Part shown: positions 62,819 through 64,000 of the stretch, piece after piece | Position numbering within the stretch: position 1 is the first letter of the stretch | Layout of the letters: each line of letters opens with the position of its first letter | Assembly (NCBI GenBank): GCA_016866255.1 | Contig: VGMY01000010.1 | Coordinates: 1-64,000 of the forward strand | Length of the DNA stretch: 64,000 nucleotides | From: Bacteroidota bacterium | GTDB taxonomy: Bacteria > Bacteroidota > Bacteroidia > Flavobacteriales_D > Crocinitomicaceae | Direction: 5' to 3' | The notes under the pieces: generated by a model | What the model was told of the DNA's origin: nothing | The model's input: only the letters and a program-made list of their open reading frames with translations | The model's database searches: none | Made by a program: the position numbers and the translations under genes

Positions 62819-64000
62819 TTATGCATCTAGCTCTCCCGCAATTACATTAATGCTGCTTAGGGTAATTACAGCATCGCTGATATTCGACCCTGTTATCATT
62901 TCAGGATAAGCCTGGTAATAGATGAAACATGGTCTCCTAAACTGTAAACGATAAGGAGATCTTCCACCATCGCTGATTAAGTAATACCCCAACTCGCCGT
63001 TTCCACCCTCTACGCTATGATAAATTTCTCCCACTGGAACCGCCGATTCTCCCATAATAATTTTAAAATGGTAAATAAGCGCCTCCATATTGTTGTATAC
63101 ATCTTTTTTATCCGGTAAATAAAACTCAGGAACGTCTCCGTGGAAAGCGCCCTCGGGCAAATTATTGTAAGCCTGTTCTATAATTCGTAAGCTTTGTCGG
63201 ATTTCTTCTTGTCGTACCATGAAGCGGTCGTAAGTATCTCCATTGACCCCGACAGGAATGATGAAATCAAAATCGCTGTAGGAGGAATAAGGGTGCATTA
63301 CTCGCACGTCATAATCAATTCCCGCAGCTCGTAAATTCGGTCCGGTGAAACCGTAGGCAAGTGCACGATCTGCAGAAATCGAACCCGCTCCTTTGGTACG
63401 ATCCATGAAAATTCGGTTGCGCTCCAGCATTCCATTCCATTCCTCAAATGCAAGAGGAAAAGTTTTTAGAAATTCCTTCAGTTTTGTATGAAAAACCGGA
63501 CTAAAATCTTTGTCAAAACCGCCGATTCTTCCGATGTTGGTTGTTAAGCGCGCACCGCACATTTCTTCGTACAATTCGTAAATCTTCTCCCGTTCTGAAA
63601 ACGGATAAAAGAAACTGGTTAGGGCACCGGTGTCAACGCCTATGATGGAGTCGCAAATCAAGTGGTCTGCAATTCTCGCGAGTTCCATAACAATCACCCG
63701 CATGTAATCAACCCGCTTCGGGATTTCTGCGTTCAGCAGTTTTTCGACCGTCATGTGCCAACCGAGGTTGTTGATCGGTGAGGAACAATAGTTTAAGCGA
63801 TCTGTGATAGGAGTGATTTGATTGTATGGACGGCGTTCGGCAAGTTTTTCAAACGCTCGGTGAATGTAGCCAACTGTCTGGACAGAATTCAATATTTTTT
63901 CTCCATCAACCGTCAAAATGTTTTGAAAAATTCCGTGGGTAGCTGGGTGGGTAGGGCCAAAGTTGATGGTAGCAATTTCGCCATCGATATTTTCCTTAGC
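62819..64000 (-). CDS. nuoD: NADH-quinone oxidoreductase subunit D (5' end outside window)
   Basis: The frame is open through the window edge, so the N-terminus is missing; 393 codons are present. The visible start has the signature NFGPTHPATHGIF, followed by GYIHRAFEKLAERRPYNQ. It contains the quinone-site His of the GPTHPATHG loop. NuoD forms the quinone-binding pocket with NuoB and NuoC, which would lie beyond the edge with NuoA. Confidence 0.96.
   Translation of the reverse strand, partial: AKENIDGEIATINFGPTHPATHGIFQNILTVDGEKILNSVQTVGYIHRAFEKLAERRPYNQITPITDRLNYCSSPINNLGWHMTVEKLLNAEIPKRVDYMRVIVMELARIADHLICDSIIGVDTGALTSFFYPFSEREKIYELYEEMCGARLTTNIGRIGGFDKDFSPVFHTKLKEFLKTFPLAFEEWNGMLERNRIFMDRTKGAGSISADRALAYGFTGPNLRAAGIDYDVRVMHPYSSYSDFDFIIPVGVNGDTYDRFMVRQEEIRQSLRIIEQAYNNLPEGAFHGDVPEFYLPDKKDVYNNMEALIYHFKIIMGESAVPVGEIYHSVEGGNGELGYYLISDGGRSPYRLQFRRPCFIYYQAYPEMITGSNISDAVITLSSINVIAGELDA

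Noticed and set aside
1..64000. tRNA, rRNA, riboswitch or CRISPR
   Set aside because: No cloverleaf, conserved rRNA segment or riboswitch core was recognised in the intergenic gaps, most of which are under 120 bases.

Overview
The window comes from a Bacteroidota chromosome, most likely the order Flavobacteriales. The clade markers are type IX secretion system (T9SS) cargo with type A and type B C-terminal domains, three PorP/SprF-type barrels, a GWxTD protein, a TamL-type lipoprotein, a DUF4249 lipoprotein, a short Bacteroidota-style NuoG, and several -7 boxes of the form TAnnTTTG. The combination of Nuo complex I with PorP/CTD-B/OmpA clusters recalls the Fluviicola/Crocinitomicaceae side of the order; that placement is inference.

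Layout. 1-2.6 kb: an exported serine hydrolase followed by decayed DNA (a DUF2779 C-terminal stump and small fragments). 2.6-12.4 kb, minus strand: a tightly packed series of type B T9SS protein, GH92 mannosidase, GT2 glycosyltransferase, GWxTD protein and SF2 helicase. 12.4-17.6 kb: a TrmH/SpoU methyltransferase divergent from TamL plus an amidohydrolase lipoprotein. 17.6-20.7 kb, minus: ECF sigma factor, an anti-sigma-like protein whose C-terminal half looks like a PorP/SprF barrel, and a stand-alone PorP/SprF protein. 20.8-30.3 kb: a Nudix-type regulator divergent from a six-gene maltodextrin operon (kinase, GH13, MFS transporter, beta-phosphoglucomutase, GH65 maltose phosphorylase, T9SS-exported GH13). 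30.3-44.6 kb: mixed envelope and hydrolase genes, a collagen-like S74 protein, and beside it a chimeric pseudogene made from a collagen-like paralogue and an M28 peptidase tail. 45.16-47.64 kb: a single A/T-rich gene (SUMF1-like + glucosaminidase-like + amidase domains) lying exactly between 113-bp inverted repeats that are 112/113 identical. 47.7-52.7 kb, minus: a type B T9SS adhesin-like protein, PorP/SprF and OmpA triad. 52.8-64 kb, minus: nuoD-E-F-G-H-I-J-K-L-M-N in canonical order, with nuoD cut by the window edge.

How the genes work together. The maltodextrin operon is a complete route: a T9SS-exported amylase outside, a second amylase, an MFS importer, phosphorolysis of maltose to glucose plus beta-glucose-1-phosphate, conversion to glucose-6-phosphate, and a kinase. 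The T9SS theme recurs in secreted cargo, PorP partners and an ECF sigma module.

The two most unusual regions are the inverted-repeat cassette at 45.16-47.64 kb and the sigma/anti-sigma-PorP module at 17.6-20.7 kb. I saw no tRNA, rRNA, CRISPR array or transposase. All family calls are from reading the translations; no database search was run.
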